Assembly (NCBI RefSeq): GCF_030378205.1
Contig: NZ_CP127385.1
Location: forward strand, 2,334,001 to 2,398,000
DNA: 64,000 bases
Direction: 5' to 3'
DNA from: Bradyrhizobium sp. NP1
GTDB taxonomy: Bacteria > Pseudomonadota > Alphaproteobacteria > Rhizobiales > Xanthobacteraceae
Numbering within the stretch: position 1 is the stretch's first letter; the number at the start of each line of letters is the position of its first letter. A model generated the notes under the pieces. It saw only the letters and a program-made list of their open reading frames with translations. It was not told the DNA's origin and did no database searches. The translations under genes were made by a program, and so were the position numbers. Below, one piece after another: positions 1-9,049 of this stretch.

Positions 1-1125
1 GCCGGCGGTTTCGAAAGGCTCGGCTGGCACTGGTGGCCGCTCGACAATGCCATTGTCACGCAGGAGCATGACGACCGGCTGCCCTGCAACCATTGCGGCC
101 AGTGCGTGCTCGGATGTCCGCGAGGCTCGGTTTCGACCAGCATGACGAGCTACTGGCCGCGTGCGGTTCGCAACGGCGCGTCGCTGCGCACCTGGTGCCG
201 GGTCGAGCGCATCGTCGTGAAGGACGGACGCGCCGCGGGAGCCGTCTATATCGACCTGATCACCGGCCAGCGCCATCAACAGAATGCCCGCGTCGTCATC
301 GTCGCCGGCAACGGCATCGGTACGCCGCGCCTGCTTCTGATGTCGAGCGAGGGGGCGAACCGCGAAGGCATCGCCAATTCGAGCGGCATGGTCGGCAAGA
401 ACCTGATGTTCCATCCGCAGGCCTTTGTCGAGGGAATCTTCGACGAGCCGATGGAAAGCTTCAAGGGCGCCCGCGGTGCGCCGCTCTACAGTCAGGAATT
501 CTACGAGACCGACGTCGAAAGAGGGTTCGTCAACGGCTTCTCCCTGCTCCTGGTACGGGCGCCGGGTGCCGGCTACGCCGCCACCGGCTATGCCACGTTC
601 CTGCCGATCGCCTGGGGCGGGCGGCACCACGAGGAATTCAAGCGGATGTTCAACCATCACGCCTGGTTCATCGTGATGGGCGAGGATCTCCCGCTCGAGC
701 GCAACACCGTGACGCTCGATCCGGTTCTGAAGGACGGGTCGGGCCTGCCGGCGCCTAAGATCAGCTATCGCATGCATGATCAGGACCGCGACCTCGTCAG
801 GTTCGGCATCGCGCGGGCCGAGGACGTGCTGCGTGCCGCCGGCGCCGCGCAGACCAGCAATTCGGGCGTGCTCGAACAACCGCCGGGCTATCACCTGCTC
901 GGCACCGCGCGGATGGGCAACGATCCGCGATCCTCCGTCGTCAACAAGTTTCACCGCTCCTGGGACATCCCGAACCTCTTCATCTGCGACGGCAGCTCCA
1001 TGCCGACCAGCGCCGGCGTCAATCCGACGTCGACGATCGGCGCGATGGCGGTGAGGCTTGCCGACCACCTCGTCCGCAACCGCGCCTCGGCTGCGGGAGT
1101 GAAGCGAACGACGGCGGACTGTTAG
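1..1125 (+). CDS. GMC-family oxidoreductase, C-terminal part (5' end outside window)
   Basis: The reading frame is open from base 1, so this is the C-terminal ~374 residues of a larger FAD-dependent glucose-methanol-choline oxidoreductase. The visible part includes a cysteine-rich stretch, CNHCGQCVLGCPRG, near the left edge. That motif occurs in the gluconate or sugar dehydrogenase-like GMC branch and looks ferredoxin-like. The C-terminal GMC domain follows, with YHLLGTARMG and, close to the end, DGSSMPTSAGVNPT, which carries the conserved Gly/Asn segment around the FAD and active site. The substrate is probably an alcohol or sugar-like polyol; it cannot be named. The gene ends convergently with the araC-type gene, with a palindromic stem between them. 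The family call is firm; the length and start are unknown. Confidence 0.9.
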   Translation, partial: AGGFERLGWHWWPLDNAIVTQEHDDRLPCNHCGQCVLGCPRGSVSTSMTSYWPRAVRNGASLRTWCRVERIVVKDGRAAGAVYIDLITGQRHQQNARVVIVAGNGIGTPRLLLMSSEGANREGIANSSGMVGKNLMFHPQAFVEGIFDEPMESFKGARGAPLYSQEFYETDVERGFVNGFSLLLVRAPGAGYAATGYATFLPIAWGGRHHEEFKRMFNHHAWFIVMGEDLPLERNTVTLDPVLKDGSGLPAPKISYRMHDQDRDLVRFGIARAEDVLRAAGAAQTSNSGVLEQPPGYHLLGTARMGNDPRSSVVNKFHRSWDIPNLFICDGSSMPTSAGVNPTSTIGAMAVRLADHLVRNRASAAGVKRTTADC

Positions 1126-1134
1126 GATGACGAA

Positions 1135-1163
1135 ATGCCTCGGGCGCGGGGCGCCCGAGGCAT
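1135..1163. terminator. Perfect 13-bp hairpin between convergent genes
   Basis: Two perfectly complementary 13-base arms (1135-1147 and 1151-1163, starting ATGCCTCGGGCGC) are separated by GGG, 10 bases after the GMC stop codon. No T-run follows on either strand, so it may be a bidirectional stem-type or Rho-assisted terminator rather than a classical intrinsic one. Confidence 0.6.
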
Positions 1164-1230
1164 GCGAAAGGTGAACTGGCGGCATTAAAGCTGGGATGAC
1201 CCCGGTCCGAACGCGCGGGCGTCCGCGGAG

Positions 1231-2061
1231 CTAGCGCGACAGCTCGAGATAGCGCTTTGGCGACATGCCGAAATGTTTCCGGAAGGCGGACACGAACGCG
1301 CTGGAGCTGTTGTATCTCAGATCCAGCGCCACCGTCTTGACCTGCTGGTCTTCCATCAGCCGCGCCAGCCCTTCCAGCAGCCTGAGCTGAAGCCGCCATT
1401 GGCGGAACGGCATCCTGGTCTCTTCCTGGAACAGCCGGGTCAGCGTGCGAGCGCTGGCGCCGACCGATTTCGAGAAATCCGCGAGCGACCGCTTGTCCGT
1501 AGGATTGGCGAACAGGGCTTCGGTGACGCGCAACAGTCGGGGATCGCGGGGTAACGGAAGCCGCGGGGCGGGCGCTTTCCGCAGGAAAAGCTGCTCCAGC
1601 AGGACTTCCGCCAGCCGTTCGTCGGGGCTGTCTTCCGCGTAGAGATCGGACATTGCGATGACGCGAAAGATGAGTTCGCGCAGCAGGTCGGAAATATCGA
1701 TCGTGACCGAGCGGTCCGGGACGTCGCCGTGCTCGGGATCGATGAACAGGCTTCTCAGATGCACATTGCTCGAGGACTTGACCTCGTGCTCCTGGCCGGG
1801 CGGCAGCCATACGCCGCGATTGGTGGTCACGGTCCAGGTGTTGCGGCGGGTACGCACCGAAAGCACGCCGGCGGAAGCAAACAGCAATTGCCCCTTTCGG
1901 TGAGCATGCGCCGGCACGACGGCGCCTTGCGGCAACACCGTGTGGCGACCCACCAGCGGGCGCGGAATATCGTCGACGCCGCGGATCGATTCCCAGGGAT
2001 CGAAAGCAATAGCCGCCGCCGGCCGTGAGGCCGAGCTGAAACCATGGTTTGCGTTGAGCAT
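1231..2061 (-). CDS. AraC-family transcriptional regulator with N-terminal cupin
   Basis: A 276-residue protein when started at the ATG at 2061. I chose that start because GGGGGAA lies just upstream; an in-frame ATG 66 bases further upstream is possible. The N-terminal half holds a cupin-like sensing segment (HAHRKGQLLFASAGVLSV, then WLPPGQEHEV). The last ~100 residues hold the double helix-turn-helix DNA-binding region, ending in the AraC signature around SSSAFVSAFRKHFGMSPKRY. It lies downstream of the solute-binding protein gene on the same strand and convergent with the GMC gene, so it plausibly regulates the adjacent oxidoreductase and uptake genes. The effector is unknown. Confidence 0.92.
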   Translation of the reverse strand: MLNANHGFSSASRPAAAIAFDPWESIRGVDDIPRPLVGRHTVLPQGAVVPAHAHRKGQLLFASAGVLSVRTRRNTWTVTTNRGVWLPPGQEHEVKSSSNVHLRSLFIDPEHGDVPDRSVTIDISDLLRELIFRVIAMSDLYAEDSPDERLAEVLLEQLFLRKAPAPRLPLPRDPRLLRVTEALFANPTDKRSLADFSKSVGASARTLTRLFQEETRMPFRQWRLQLRLLEGLARLMEDQQVKTVALDLRYNSSSAFVSAFRKHFGMSPKRYLELSR

Positions 2062-2277
2062 ATTTCCCCCACCCCTTTGCGTTGCTGCGGACCGGAGGCG
2101 CGAGCGCCGCTCTGCCGACCGGTGCACCCGTAAAACGAAGGCTCGTTCTCCGGGATCGTGTGCCCCGGTTTTGATCCGGGGTCCTCGGTTCTCGCCTGCC
2201 GTGGACCGCGCGCCGGTTCACCCTAAACATCAGATGATATGATGAAATGACGTGTGGTCGAGTTTGTCAAGCGCGAC

Positions 2278-2312
2278 AAAAAAGCCAGGGCCGGAGCGAT
2301 CCGGACCCTGGC
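2278..2312 (-). terminator. Rho-independent terminator of the solute-binding protein gene
   Basis: On the minus strand an 11-12 bp GC-rich stem (GCCAGGG... paired with ...CCCTGGC, one bulged base, 6-nt loop) is followed directly by TTTTTT, 46 bases after the stop codon of the minus-strand binding-protein gene. The rest of the 2062-2358 interval should hold the promoter of the araC-type gene; I see no clear -35/-10 pair there. Confidence 0.85.
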
Positions 2313-2358
2313 TCAAGTCTTCGGGAGAAAGGCTTTCGGAGGTGTGTTTCGTCGCGCG

Positions 2359-3597
2359 TCAGTTCTTGACGAGCGGGCACTTGGACTGGGCGAGCGGCAG
2401 GAAGGCCTCGGATGCCGGGATCGTTCCCAGCAGCGTGTAGAAATCCCAGTCGTATTTCGATTCTTCCGGCGTCTTGACGCGATAGGTGTACATGTCGTGG
2501 ACCATCCGTCCGTCGGCCCGGATCCGGCCGCCGCGAGCGAACAGGTCGTTGATCTCGAGCTGCTTGAGCTGCGCCATCACCGCCGTCGGGTCGTCGGTCT
2601 TGGCGGCCTCGATCGCTTTCAGATAGCTCAGCACCGATGAATAGACCCCGGCGTGGTTGGAGGACGGCATCCGGTTCATCTTCTGGAAGAAACGCTTGGC
2701 GAAGGCGCGCGACGCGTCGTCCTGGTCCCAATACCAGGCATCGGTCACGACCATGTTCTGCGCGGCCTTCAACCCGAGCGCGCGCGTATCGGTGATCAGG
2801 AGCAAAAGCGGAGCGACGGTCTGCTTCGGGCTCACGCCGAACTCCACCGACTGCTTGATCGCGTTGACGGCGTCGGGCCCGGTGTTGGACAGCGCGATGA
2901 CGTCGGCGCGCGAGCTCTGCGCCTGCAGGATGAAGGACGACAGGTCGGGTGTGTTGAGCGGATGCTTGACCGAGCCGATCACCGTGCCGCCGCCGGCGCG
3001 CACGGCGTTGGTCGCGAACTGCTCGAGCGAATGGCCGAAGGCGTAGTCCACGGTCAGGAAGAAGAACGACTTCTTGCCCTGCTGCAGCAGGATCCTTGGC
3101 GTTCCAGAGGCGAGCGAATAGGCGTCGAACACGTAGTGGATGGTATAGGGCGTGCATTCCTCGTTGGTGAGGGCGGTCGGCACCGAGCCGGTCGAGACAA
3201 AGATCTTCTTTGCATTCGCGGCGATATGGGAGACGGCGAGCGCGACGCCACCGTTCAGCCCGTCGGTGATGAAATTGACGCCCCTGGCGGCGTACCATTC
3301 CCGCGCGATGCCGGATCCGATGTCGGGCTTGTTCTGATGGTCGGCGGCGATCACTTCGATGGTCCGGCCAAGCACCTTGCCGCCGAAATCGGCCACCGCG
3401 AACTTGGCGGCCTCGACCGATCCTTGGCCGCCGAGATCGGAATAGACGCCGGACATGTCGGTCAGCACGCCGATGCGGACCGGTGAGTTTTCCTCGGCGT
3501 GGCCGGGCATGATCGCCATCGTCGCTGCAAGCGCTGCCGCTGTTTGCAGAATCAGAAGTCGAGCCGCGCGTCGGGCTAGATTGGCGATGAGTGCCAT
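2359..3597 (-). CDS. ABC transporter substrate-binding protein, branched-chain amino acid type
   Basis: A 412-residue periplasmic binding protein of the LivJ/type-6 family. Residues 1-34 form a signal peptide (basic start, hydrophobic ILQTAAALAATMAIM, cut near GHA). The mature start VRIGVLTDMSGVYSDLGG is the family signature, followed by two Rossmann-like lobes (EVIAADHQNKPD, later DVIALSNTGPDAVNAIKQ). It is divergent from the symporter-livGFHM genes at 3910-8621, which lack a binding protein of their own, so it is the likely ligand receptor for that importer. Such proteins often bind aromatic or other carboxylates rather than amino acids; the ligand cannot be read from sequence. Confidence 0.93.
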   Translation of the reverse strand: MALIANLARRAARLLILQTAAALAATMAIMPGHAEENSPVRIGVLTDMSGVYSDLGGQGSVEAAKFAVADFGGKVLGRTIEVIAADHQNKPDIGSGIAREWYAARGVNFITDGLNGGVALAVSHIAANAKKIFVSTGSVPTALTNEECTPYTIHYVFDAYSLASGTPRILLQQGKKSFFFLTVDYAFGHSLEQFATNAVRAGGGTVIGSVKHPLNTPDLSSFILQAQSSRADVIALSNTGPDAVNAIKQSVEFGVSPKQTVAPLLLLITDTRALGLKAAQNMVVTDAWYWDQDDASRAFAKRFFQKMNRMPSSNHAGVYSSVLSYLKAIEAAKTDDPTAVMAQLKQLEINDLFARGGRIRADGRMVHDMYTYRVKTPEESKYDWDFYTLLGTIPASEAFLPLAQSKCPLVKN

Positions 3598-3909
3598 GGG
3601 TGTCCTCCAGTACGTTTGTTATGACCGGCGAACATTCTGGGTGCCGTGCGCCGCGGCCGTCTAGCCGCGCTCCGGCAAATCGATGGTGATTTTCCGCCAA
3701 CTGCAGAACGCGCGCTGCGTGCGGCGAATGCCTTGACTCGAATCCGATCAGCGGCGGCTCGCAGCAACCGGCGGGTGCGATGACAGGCGTTGCCGCGCAT
3801 CTTCTCGATTGGTGTCGAGTTTCTGACAGAGTGCGTTGCTGTTGCTGCCCGGGCCGGCGACAGCGTCGGATCTCCTGCTAACGTCCGCGGCAATTCAGGG
3901 GAGGCGTAC
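3598..3909. other. Divergent intergenic region, 312 bp
   Basis: This spacer separates the start codons of the minus-strand binding protein and the plus-strand symporter, so it should carry both promoters. GGGGAGG just before 3910 is a strong ribosome binding site for the symporter. I find no convincing palindrome or coding sequence here. Confidence 0.5.
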
Positions 3910-5229
3910 ATGGCAAGGAAGCAGCAGCTCGGCTGGATCGCGGCGGCAACCGTGATCGGCACCACCATCGAGTGGTTCGATTTCTTCATCTACGGAACGG
4001 CGGCGGCGCTGGTGTTCAACCGCATTGTGTTTCCGAGCTTCGACCAGACCGCAGCGACGCTCGCCTCGTTCTCGACATTCGCGGTCGGGCTTCTGATGCG
4101 GCCGCTGGGAGCTGCGATCGTCGGGCATTTCGGCGATAAGGTCGGTCGCAAATCGATGCTGATGTTCACCCTGCTTCTGATGGGCGTGCCGACCGTGCTG
4201 ATCGGCCTGGTGCCGACCTACGAGCAGGTCGGCCTGTGGGCCGCGATCATGCTGGTCGTGCTGCGCATCCTGCAGGGCATCGCGCTCGGCGGCGAATGGG
4301 GCGGCGCGGTGCTGATGGCGGTCGAGCACGCGCCGGCGGGCGAGAGCGCGCTCTATGGCAGCATGCCGCAGCTCGGCGTCCCCCTCGGCCTGATCTGCTC
4401 GACCGGCGTGTTTGCCGCCTTGAGCGGCTTGTCGGAGGCCGACTTCCTTGCCTGGGGCTGGCGCCTGCCGTTCCTGTTCAGCATCGTGCTCGTGGTCCTT
4501 GGCCTCGTCGCGCGCAACCAGATTGCCGAATCGCCGGAGTTCGAGCGTGCGAAGGCGATGGGGCGGATGGTGCGGATGCCGGCGATCGCGGTGCTCAAAT
4601 CCAATCCGGGGCCGTTGCTGTTGACCATGGGCGGCAAGATGGGCGAGGTGACCTTGTTCTATCTGTTCACCGTGTTCCTGCTGTCCTTTGCGACGAGCAA
4701 GCTCGGCATGCCGCGCGGCGATGTCCTGCTCAGCGTGATGATGGGGGCGGGGCTCGGCATCATCACGATCCCGGTCTTTGGCAAGTTGAGCGATCTATTC
4801 GGTGCGCGGCGCATCTACGCCTTCGGCTCGGTGATGCTCGCGATCTGTGCGCTGCCGCTCTTTATGCTCGTCGAGCTGCGTTCGTTTGCCGCGATCGCGG
4901 CGGCGGCGACGCTGGCGCTCGGCATTCTCTATCCCTTCACCTATGGCGCGCAGGCCGCGCTCTACAGCGCCCAGTTTCCGCCCGAGCTTCGCTATTCCGG
5001 GATTTCGCTCGGCGTGCAGATGGCTGCGGCGATCGGCGGCAGCCTCGCCCCCTTCGTCGCCACCACGTTGCTGGCGACGCTGCAATCGTCGACGGCGATT
5101 GCGCTCTATCTCGCGGCGATGGCGCTGCTCGCCACGTTCTGCACGCTGAAAATGCGCGAGACCAGGCGCGATGACGCGGCGGTCCGGGATCTCGCCGTGG
5201 TGGCCGACCAGAGCTCGGCGTCGCGATAG
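3910..5229 (+). CDS. MFS transporter, metabolite:H+ symporter (MHS) type
   Basis: A 439-residue inner-membrane transporter started at the ATG at 3910 behind GGGGAGG. The N-terminal GTTIEWFDFFIYGTAAALVF is the hallmark of the MHS group (ShiA/ProP-like proton symporters). The first cytoplasmic loop motif follows (GHFGDKVGRKSML), then RILQGIALGGEWGGAV, also group-specific. About twelve hydrophobic segments run to residue ~420. Members take up shikimate, alpha-ketoglutarate, proline or aromatic acids. It sits at the head of a run with livGFHM (22-bp gap), so it may be a second route for the same substrate or a related metabolite. Confidence 0.93.
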   Translation: MARKQQLGWIAAATVIGTTIEWFDFFIYGTAAALVFNRIVFPSFDQTAATLASFSTFAVGLLMRPLGAAIVGHFGDKVGRKSMLMFTLLLMGVPTVLIGLVPTYEQVGLWAAIMLVVLRILQGIALGGEWGGAVLMAVEHAPAGESALYGSMPQLGVPLGLICSTGVFAALSGLSEADFLAWGWRLPFLFSIVLVVLGLVARNQIAESPEFERAKAMGRMVRMPAIAVLKSNPGPLLLTMGGKMGEVTLFYLFTVFLLSFATSKLGMPRGDVLLSVMMGAGLGIITIPVFGKLSDLFGARRIYAFGSVMLAICALPLFMLVELRSFAAIAAAATLALGILYPFTYGAQAALYSAQFPPELRYSGISLGVQMAAAIGGSLAPFVATTLLATLQSSTAIALYLAAMALLATFCTLKMRETRRDDAAVRDLAVVADQSSASR

Positions 5230-5250
5230 CGAACAGTCAGAGAGGCAAAG

Positions 5251-6009
5251 GTGCAGAGCGAGACGTTCATTCTCGAGACCAAAGGCTTGACCAGGGAATT
5301 CGCGGGTTTCGTCGCCGTCAACGACGTCAACCTGCGGATCAGGCAGGACAGCATCCATGCACTGATCGGACCGAACGGCGCCGGCAAGACGACCTGCTTT
5401 AATCTCCTGACCAGGTTTCTGAAGGCGTCGCGCGGACAAATCCTCTACAAGGGACGCGATATCACCGCCGCGCGGCCGGCCGACGTCGCCCGGCTTGGCC
5501 TGGTGCGCTCGTTCCAGATCTCCGCAGTGTTTCCGCACCTGACCGCGATCGAGAACGTCCGCGTCGCGCTCCAGCGGAAGCACGGCAGCTCGTTCGATTT
5601 CTGGCGTTCGAAGCGCGTGCTTGATCGCTTCAACGCGCGGGCACGGGAGCTTCTGGACGACGTGGGGTTGAGCGCGTTTGCCGCCATCAAGGCGGTCGAG
5701 CTGCCCTATGGTCGCAAGCGCGCGCTCGAGATCGCCACGACGCTCGCGCTCGATCCCGACATCATGCTGCTCGACGAGCCGATGGCCGGCATGGGCCACG
5801 AGGACATCGACCGGACCGCAGCGCTCATCAAGCGGATGGCGGCGCGCTGCACCATCGTGATGGTCGAGCACAATCTGGGCGTGGTCGCAGACCTCTCAGA
5901 CCGCATCACCGTGCTGACGCGCGGGCGCGTATTGGCCGAGGGCAGCTATGCCGAAGTCGCCGGCGACGCCCGCGTCAGGGAGGCCTACCTTGGTGCCGGC
6001 CATGCTTGA
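5251..6009 (+). CDS. livG: ABC transporter ATP-binding protein, LivG type
   Basis: A 252-residue cytoplasmic ATPase with a GTG start preceded by GAGAGGCAAAG. Walker A is GPNGAGKTT (around residues 38-46), followed by the long LivG-type insertion and SFQISAVFPHLTAIENV. The signature segment is ELPYGRKRALEIATTLALDP (a degenerate LSGGQ, normal in LivG) and Walker B is IMLLDEPMAGMG with the H-loop in VMVEHNLGVV. It would power uptake through the two permeases downstream together with LivF. The gene overlaps livF and belongs to the 3910-8621 run. Confidence 0.93.
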   Translation: MQSETFILETKGLTREFAGFVAVNDVNLRIRQDSIHALIGPNGAGKTTCFNLLTRFLKASRGQILYKGRDITAARPADVARLGLVRSFQISAVFPHLTAIENVRVALQRKHGSSFDFWRSKRVLDRFNARARELLDDVGLSAFAAIKAVELPYGRKRALEIATTLALDPDIMLLDEPMAGMGHEDIDRTAALIKRMAARCTIVMVEHNLGVVADLSDRITVLTRGRVLAEGSYAEVAGDARVREAYLGAGHA

Positions 6010-6751
6010 ACTGACCAGCCGCGCGCCGGTTTCGAAAGCGCCCGCCGTGCGCGACGGGATCCTGTCGGTGCGCAATCTTCAGGCCTGGTATGGCGAATCG
6101 CACGTGCTGCACGGCGTCGATTTCGACGTCGGCGATGGCGAGGTGGTGACGCTGCTCGGTCGCAACGGCGCCGGCAAGACCACGACGTTGAAGGCGATCA
6201 TGGGCATGATCGGCCAACGTGCGGGCTCGGTTCGCCTGCGCGGCGAGGAGATCGCGCGTGCATCCTCCGACCGCATTGCGCGGCTGGGCATTGCGATCTG
6301 TCCCGAGGAGCGCGGCATCTTCGCGAGCCTGAACGTGCGCGAGAACCTGCTCCTGCCGCCGGTCATCGGCCCTGGTGGATTGCCGCTGGAATCGATCTTC
6401 GACCTGTTCCCGAACTTGCGGGAGCGCCTCGACAGCGAGGGCACCAAGCTTTCCGGCGGTGAGCAGCAGATGCTGGCGATCGCCCGCATCCTGCGTACCG
6501 GGGCACGTCTTTTGCTCCTCGACGAGCCGACCGAGGGGCTTGCGCCGGTCATCGTCGAGCAGATCGGCCGCACCATCGCGCAGCTCAAGGCGCGTGGCTT
6601 CACCATCCTCCTGGTCGAGCAGAATTTCCGCTGGGCCTCGACCATCGCCGACCGCTTCTACGTAGTCGAGCACGGCAGGGTGGTCGATCATCTCGTCAAT
6701 GCGGAACTGCCGTCCAACATCGACCGGCTGCACGCCCATCTCGGCGTCTGA
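5993..6751 (+). CDS. livF: ABC transporter ATP-binding protein, LivF type
   Basis: The second ATPase of the importer: Walker A GRNGAGKTT, the LivF-specific CPEERGIFASLNVRENL, signature LSGGEQQMLAIARIL, Walker B LLLLDEPTEGL and H-loop VEQNF. The start is ambiguous. I take the GTG at 5993, nine bases after AGGGAGG; the ATG at 6002 and an upstream in-frame ATG at 5948 are alternatives. Either choice overlaps the end of livG, which implies translational coupling. The N-terminus carries ~25 residues before the ATPase fold starts, slightly longer than usual. Confidence 0.92.
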   Translation: MPAMLELTSRAPVSKAPAVRDGILSVRNLQAWYGESHVLHGVDFDVGDGEVVTLLGRNGAGKTTTLKAIMGMIGQRAGSVRLRGEEIARASSDRIARLGIAICPEERGIFASLNVRENLLLPPVIGPGGLPLESIFDLFPNLRERLDSEGTKLSGGEQQMLAIARILRTGARLLLLDEPTEGLAPVIVEQIGRTIAQLKARGFTILLVEQNFRWASTIADRFYVVEHGRVVDHLVNAELPSNIDRLHAHLGV

Positions 6752-6780
6752 TCCATCGCCATCCACACCCCGCGAAAGCC

Positions 6781-7647
6781 ATGTCGCAAGCTCTCTTCGC
6801 CCAACTCCTGGTCGGCCTGATCAACGGCTCGTTCTACGCACTGCTCAGCCTCGGCCTCGCCGTGATCTTCGGCATGCTCGGGATCATCAATTTCGTCCAT
6901 GGCGCGCTCTACATGATGGGCGCGTTCCTGGCCTATTTCCTCCTCGAATATGCCGGCATCGGCTATTGGTGGGCGCTACCGCTCGTGCCGGTGGGCATCG
7001 GCCTGTTCGGTGTGCTGCTCGATCGCGCTTTTCTGCAACGGCTGCACGGGCTCGACCAGGTCTACGGCCTGCTGCTGACGTTTGGCCTGGCGCTCGTCAT
7101 CCAGGGCGTGTTTCAGAACTATTTCGGTTCGTCGGGCTTGCCTTACGCGATACCGCAGCAGCTTCAAGGCGGGATTGATCTCGGCTTTATGGTGCTGCCG
7201 GTCTATCGTTTGTGGGTGGTGGCATTCGCGCTGATCGTCTGCGTGCTCACCTGGTATCTGATCGAGCGCACCCGGCTAGGGGCTTACCTGCGCGCCGCCA
7301 CCGAAAATCCTGCTCTGGTGCGTGCCTTCGGCGTCAACGTGCCCCGGATGATCACGCTCACTTACGGCCTGGGCGTCGGGCTTGCGGCGCTTGCCGGCGT
7401 GCTGTCGGCGCCGATCAACCAGGTGCGGCCGCTGATGGGCGCCGACCTGCTTATCGTGGTGTTCGCGGTGGTGGTGATCGGCGGCATGGGCTCGATCGCG
7501 GGATCGATCGTCACCGGCTTTGCCCTCGGCCTGATCGAGGGCTTGACCAAGTATTTCTACCCCGAGGCGTCGAACACCGTCGTGTTCGTGCTGATGGTGC
7601 TGGTGCTGCTGGCAAAGCCGGCGGGACTAACCGGACGGACCAACTGA
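6781..7647 (+). CDS. livH: Branched-chain amino acid-type ABC permease, LivH family
   Basis: A 288-residue inner-membrane permease starting QLLVGLINGSFYALLSLGLA, the typical LivH opening, with about eight hydrophobic helices. The conserved cytoplasmic coupling region is RAATENPALVRAFGVNVPR, and the C-terminal VVIGGMGSIAGSIVTGFALG is also characteristic. It pairs with the LivM permease that follows after two bases. Gene order symporter-livG-livF-livH-livM with the binding protein on the opposite strand makes a complete importer. Confidence 0.94.
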   Translation: MSQALFAQLLVGLINGSFYALLSLGLAVIFGMLGIINFVHGALYMMGAFLAYFLLEYAGIGYWWALPLVPVGIGLFGVLLDRAFLQRLHGLDQVYGLLLTFGLALVIQGVFQNYFGSSGLPYAIPQQLQGGIDLGFMVLPVYRLWVVAFALIVCVLTWYLIERTRLGAYLRAATENPALVRAFGVNVPRMITLTYGLGVGLAALAGVLSAPINQVRPLMGADLLIVVFAVVVIGGMGSIAGSIVTGFALGLIEGLTKYFYPEASNTVVFVLMVLVLLAKPAGLTGRTN

Positions 7648-7649
7648 CC

Positions 7650-8621
7650 ATGACGTCGATCGCCGAAACGACAGCCTTTGAGCCAATCCGTCGCGACGAG
7701 GCCACGGCCTTTGCGGTCATGGCCGCGGTGCTCGTGATTGCGCCGTTCACCGGCCTTTATCCCTATTTCGTGATGCAGGCGCTCTGCTTCGCGCTGTTCG
7801 CCTGCGCCTTCAATCTCCTGGTCGGCTATGGCGGCCTGCTGTCGTTCGGGCACGCCATGTTTCTGGGCACCGCCGGCTACATCACCGCACATGCGCTCAA
7901 GGTGTGGGGCGTCGGCCCCGCGACGGGCGTGCTGCTTGGCGTGGCGGCATCGGCCGCGCTCGCGCTGGCGACCGGGATCGTCGCGATCCGGCGCCAGGGA
8001 ATCTATTTCGCGATGACCACGCTCGCGCTGTCGCAGCTTCTCTATTTCGTGTACCTGCAGGCGCCGTTTACCCGTGGCGAGGACGGTATCCAGGGCGTGC
8101 CGCGGGGGCGCCTGTTCGGCGTGTTCGATCTCGAGCAGCCGCTGGCGCTCTATTTCACGGTCGTGGTCGTCTTCCTGCTGGCCTTCCTGCTGATCGTGCG
8201 GATCATCCATTCGCCGTTCGGCGAAGTCCTGAAGTCAATTCGCGAGAACGAGCAGCGCGCCATCTCGCTCGGCTACCGGACCGTTCAGTACAAGCTGCTC
8301 GCCTATGTGTTGTCCGGCTGCCTTGCCGGGCTCGCCGGCGCCATCAAGGTCCTGGTTGCGCAAAACGCGTCGCTGACCGACGTATACTGGTCGATGTCGG
8401 GCGAGGTGGTGCTGATCACGCTGGTCGGCGGCCTCGGGACGATCTTCGGTCCGGTGGTGGGCGCCTTCATCATCATCGCCATGCAGCAATATCTGGCCCC
8501 GTTCGGCCAATGGGTGATGGTGATCCAGGGCGTCGTCTTCGTCGTTTGCGTGCTCACCTTCCGCCGCGGCGTGGTCGGCGAGATCGCGCGGGCTTTGGGA
8601 TCAGGTTGTAGGCGGCCGTGA
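7650..8621 (+). CDS. livM: Branched-chain amino acid-type ABC permease, LivM family
   Basis: A 323-residue permease started at the ATG at 7650, two bases after livH. Family markers are FNLLVGYGGLLSFGHAMFLG near residue 50, IRRQGIYFAMTTLALSQL, the coupling helix SPFGEVLKSIRENEQRAISLGY, and VTLVGGLGTIFGPVVGAF near the C-terminus. It is the last gene of the uptake run. No terminator hairpin is evident right after it. Confidence 0.94.
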   Translation: MTSIAETTAFEPIRRDEATAFAVMAAVLVIAPFTGLYPYFVMQALCFALFACAFNLLVGYGGLLSFGHAMFLGTAGYITAHALKVWGVGPATGVLLGVAASAALALATGIVAIRRQGIYFAMTTLALSQLLYFVYLQAPFTRGEDGIQGVPRGRLFGVFDLEQPLALYFTVVVVFLLAFLLIVRIIHSPFGEVLKSIRENEQRAISLGYRTVQYKLLAYVLSGCLAGLAGAIKVLVAQNASLTDVYWSMSGEVVLITLVGGLGTIFGPVVGAFIIIAMQQYLAPFGQWVMVIQGVVFVVCVLTFRRGVVGEIARALGSGCRRP

Positions 8622-9049
8622 CTGCTGGCTGATAAGACCATTGTCAAGCTATCACCGTGCACGGCGGCAATTCCCCGATCCCTTGTGCTTGTCGGGCTCA
8701 GGCGCCGTCGAAGTCGCCGGAGCCGATCATCAAGGAGCCTCGCGGACAGAGTTTGCCCGAGAGGCACCAAAGCGCATCAATTCAGCTACGGCTTATCGTG
8801 TGGCCGGTTGAGGTGAACGCACGACCTCCTTGGCTTTTGTCTCGGACAGTTTCTCGTTCAGGTAGCCGCCGAGGACTTCGACCCGCTGCCGTTTAGCAGC
8901 TCCGGATCTTGAACCCTTCCGAAAATGCCAATCAGGATAAAGTCGTGCGATTTTACAAAAACGGCGGCGCCGAATGGCTTTCATTGTGATTGAGGTCAGC
9001 TCCGACGTCGGGTAGGCTACTGGCAAGTCTGGTCTGGAAGCATCCCTCG
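8622..9049. other. Intergenic region without a supported gene
   Basis: About 430 bp between livM and the degenerate Tat-like reading frame. A short minus-strand frame (8793-9026, 77 codons) is open, but it has no recognisable motif, no good ribosome binding site and an odd composition, so I do not call it. No palindrome stands out. Confidence 0.4.

Noticed and set aside
2267..3700. Longer overlapping minus-strand frame over the solute-binding protein
   Set aside because: The in-frame alternative at 2359-3597 gives a full binding protein with signal peptide; the longer frame gives only low-complexity Arg-rich sequence.
4795..5871. Minus-strand frame of 358 codons across the symporter and livG
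   Set aside because: It spans two real genes in antisense, has the Arg/Asp/His-rich composition of a shadow frame and no start context.
8793..9026. 77-codon minus-strand frame between livM and the oxidase genes
   Set aside because: No ribosome binding site, no motif and no matching neighbour; left as unannotated intergenic DNA.
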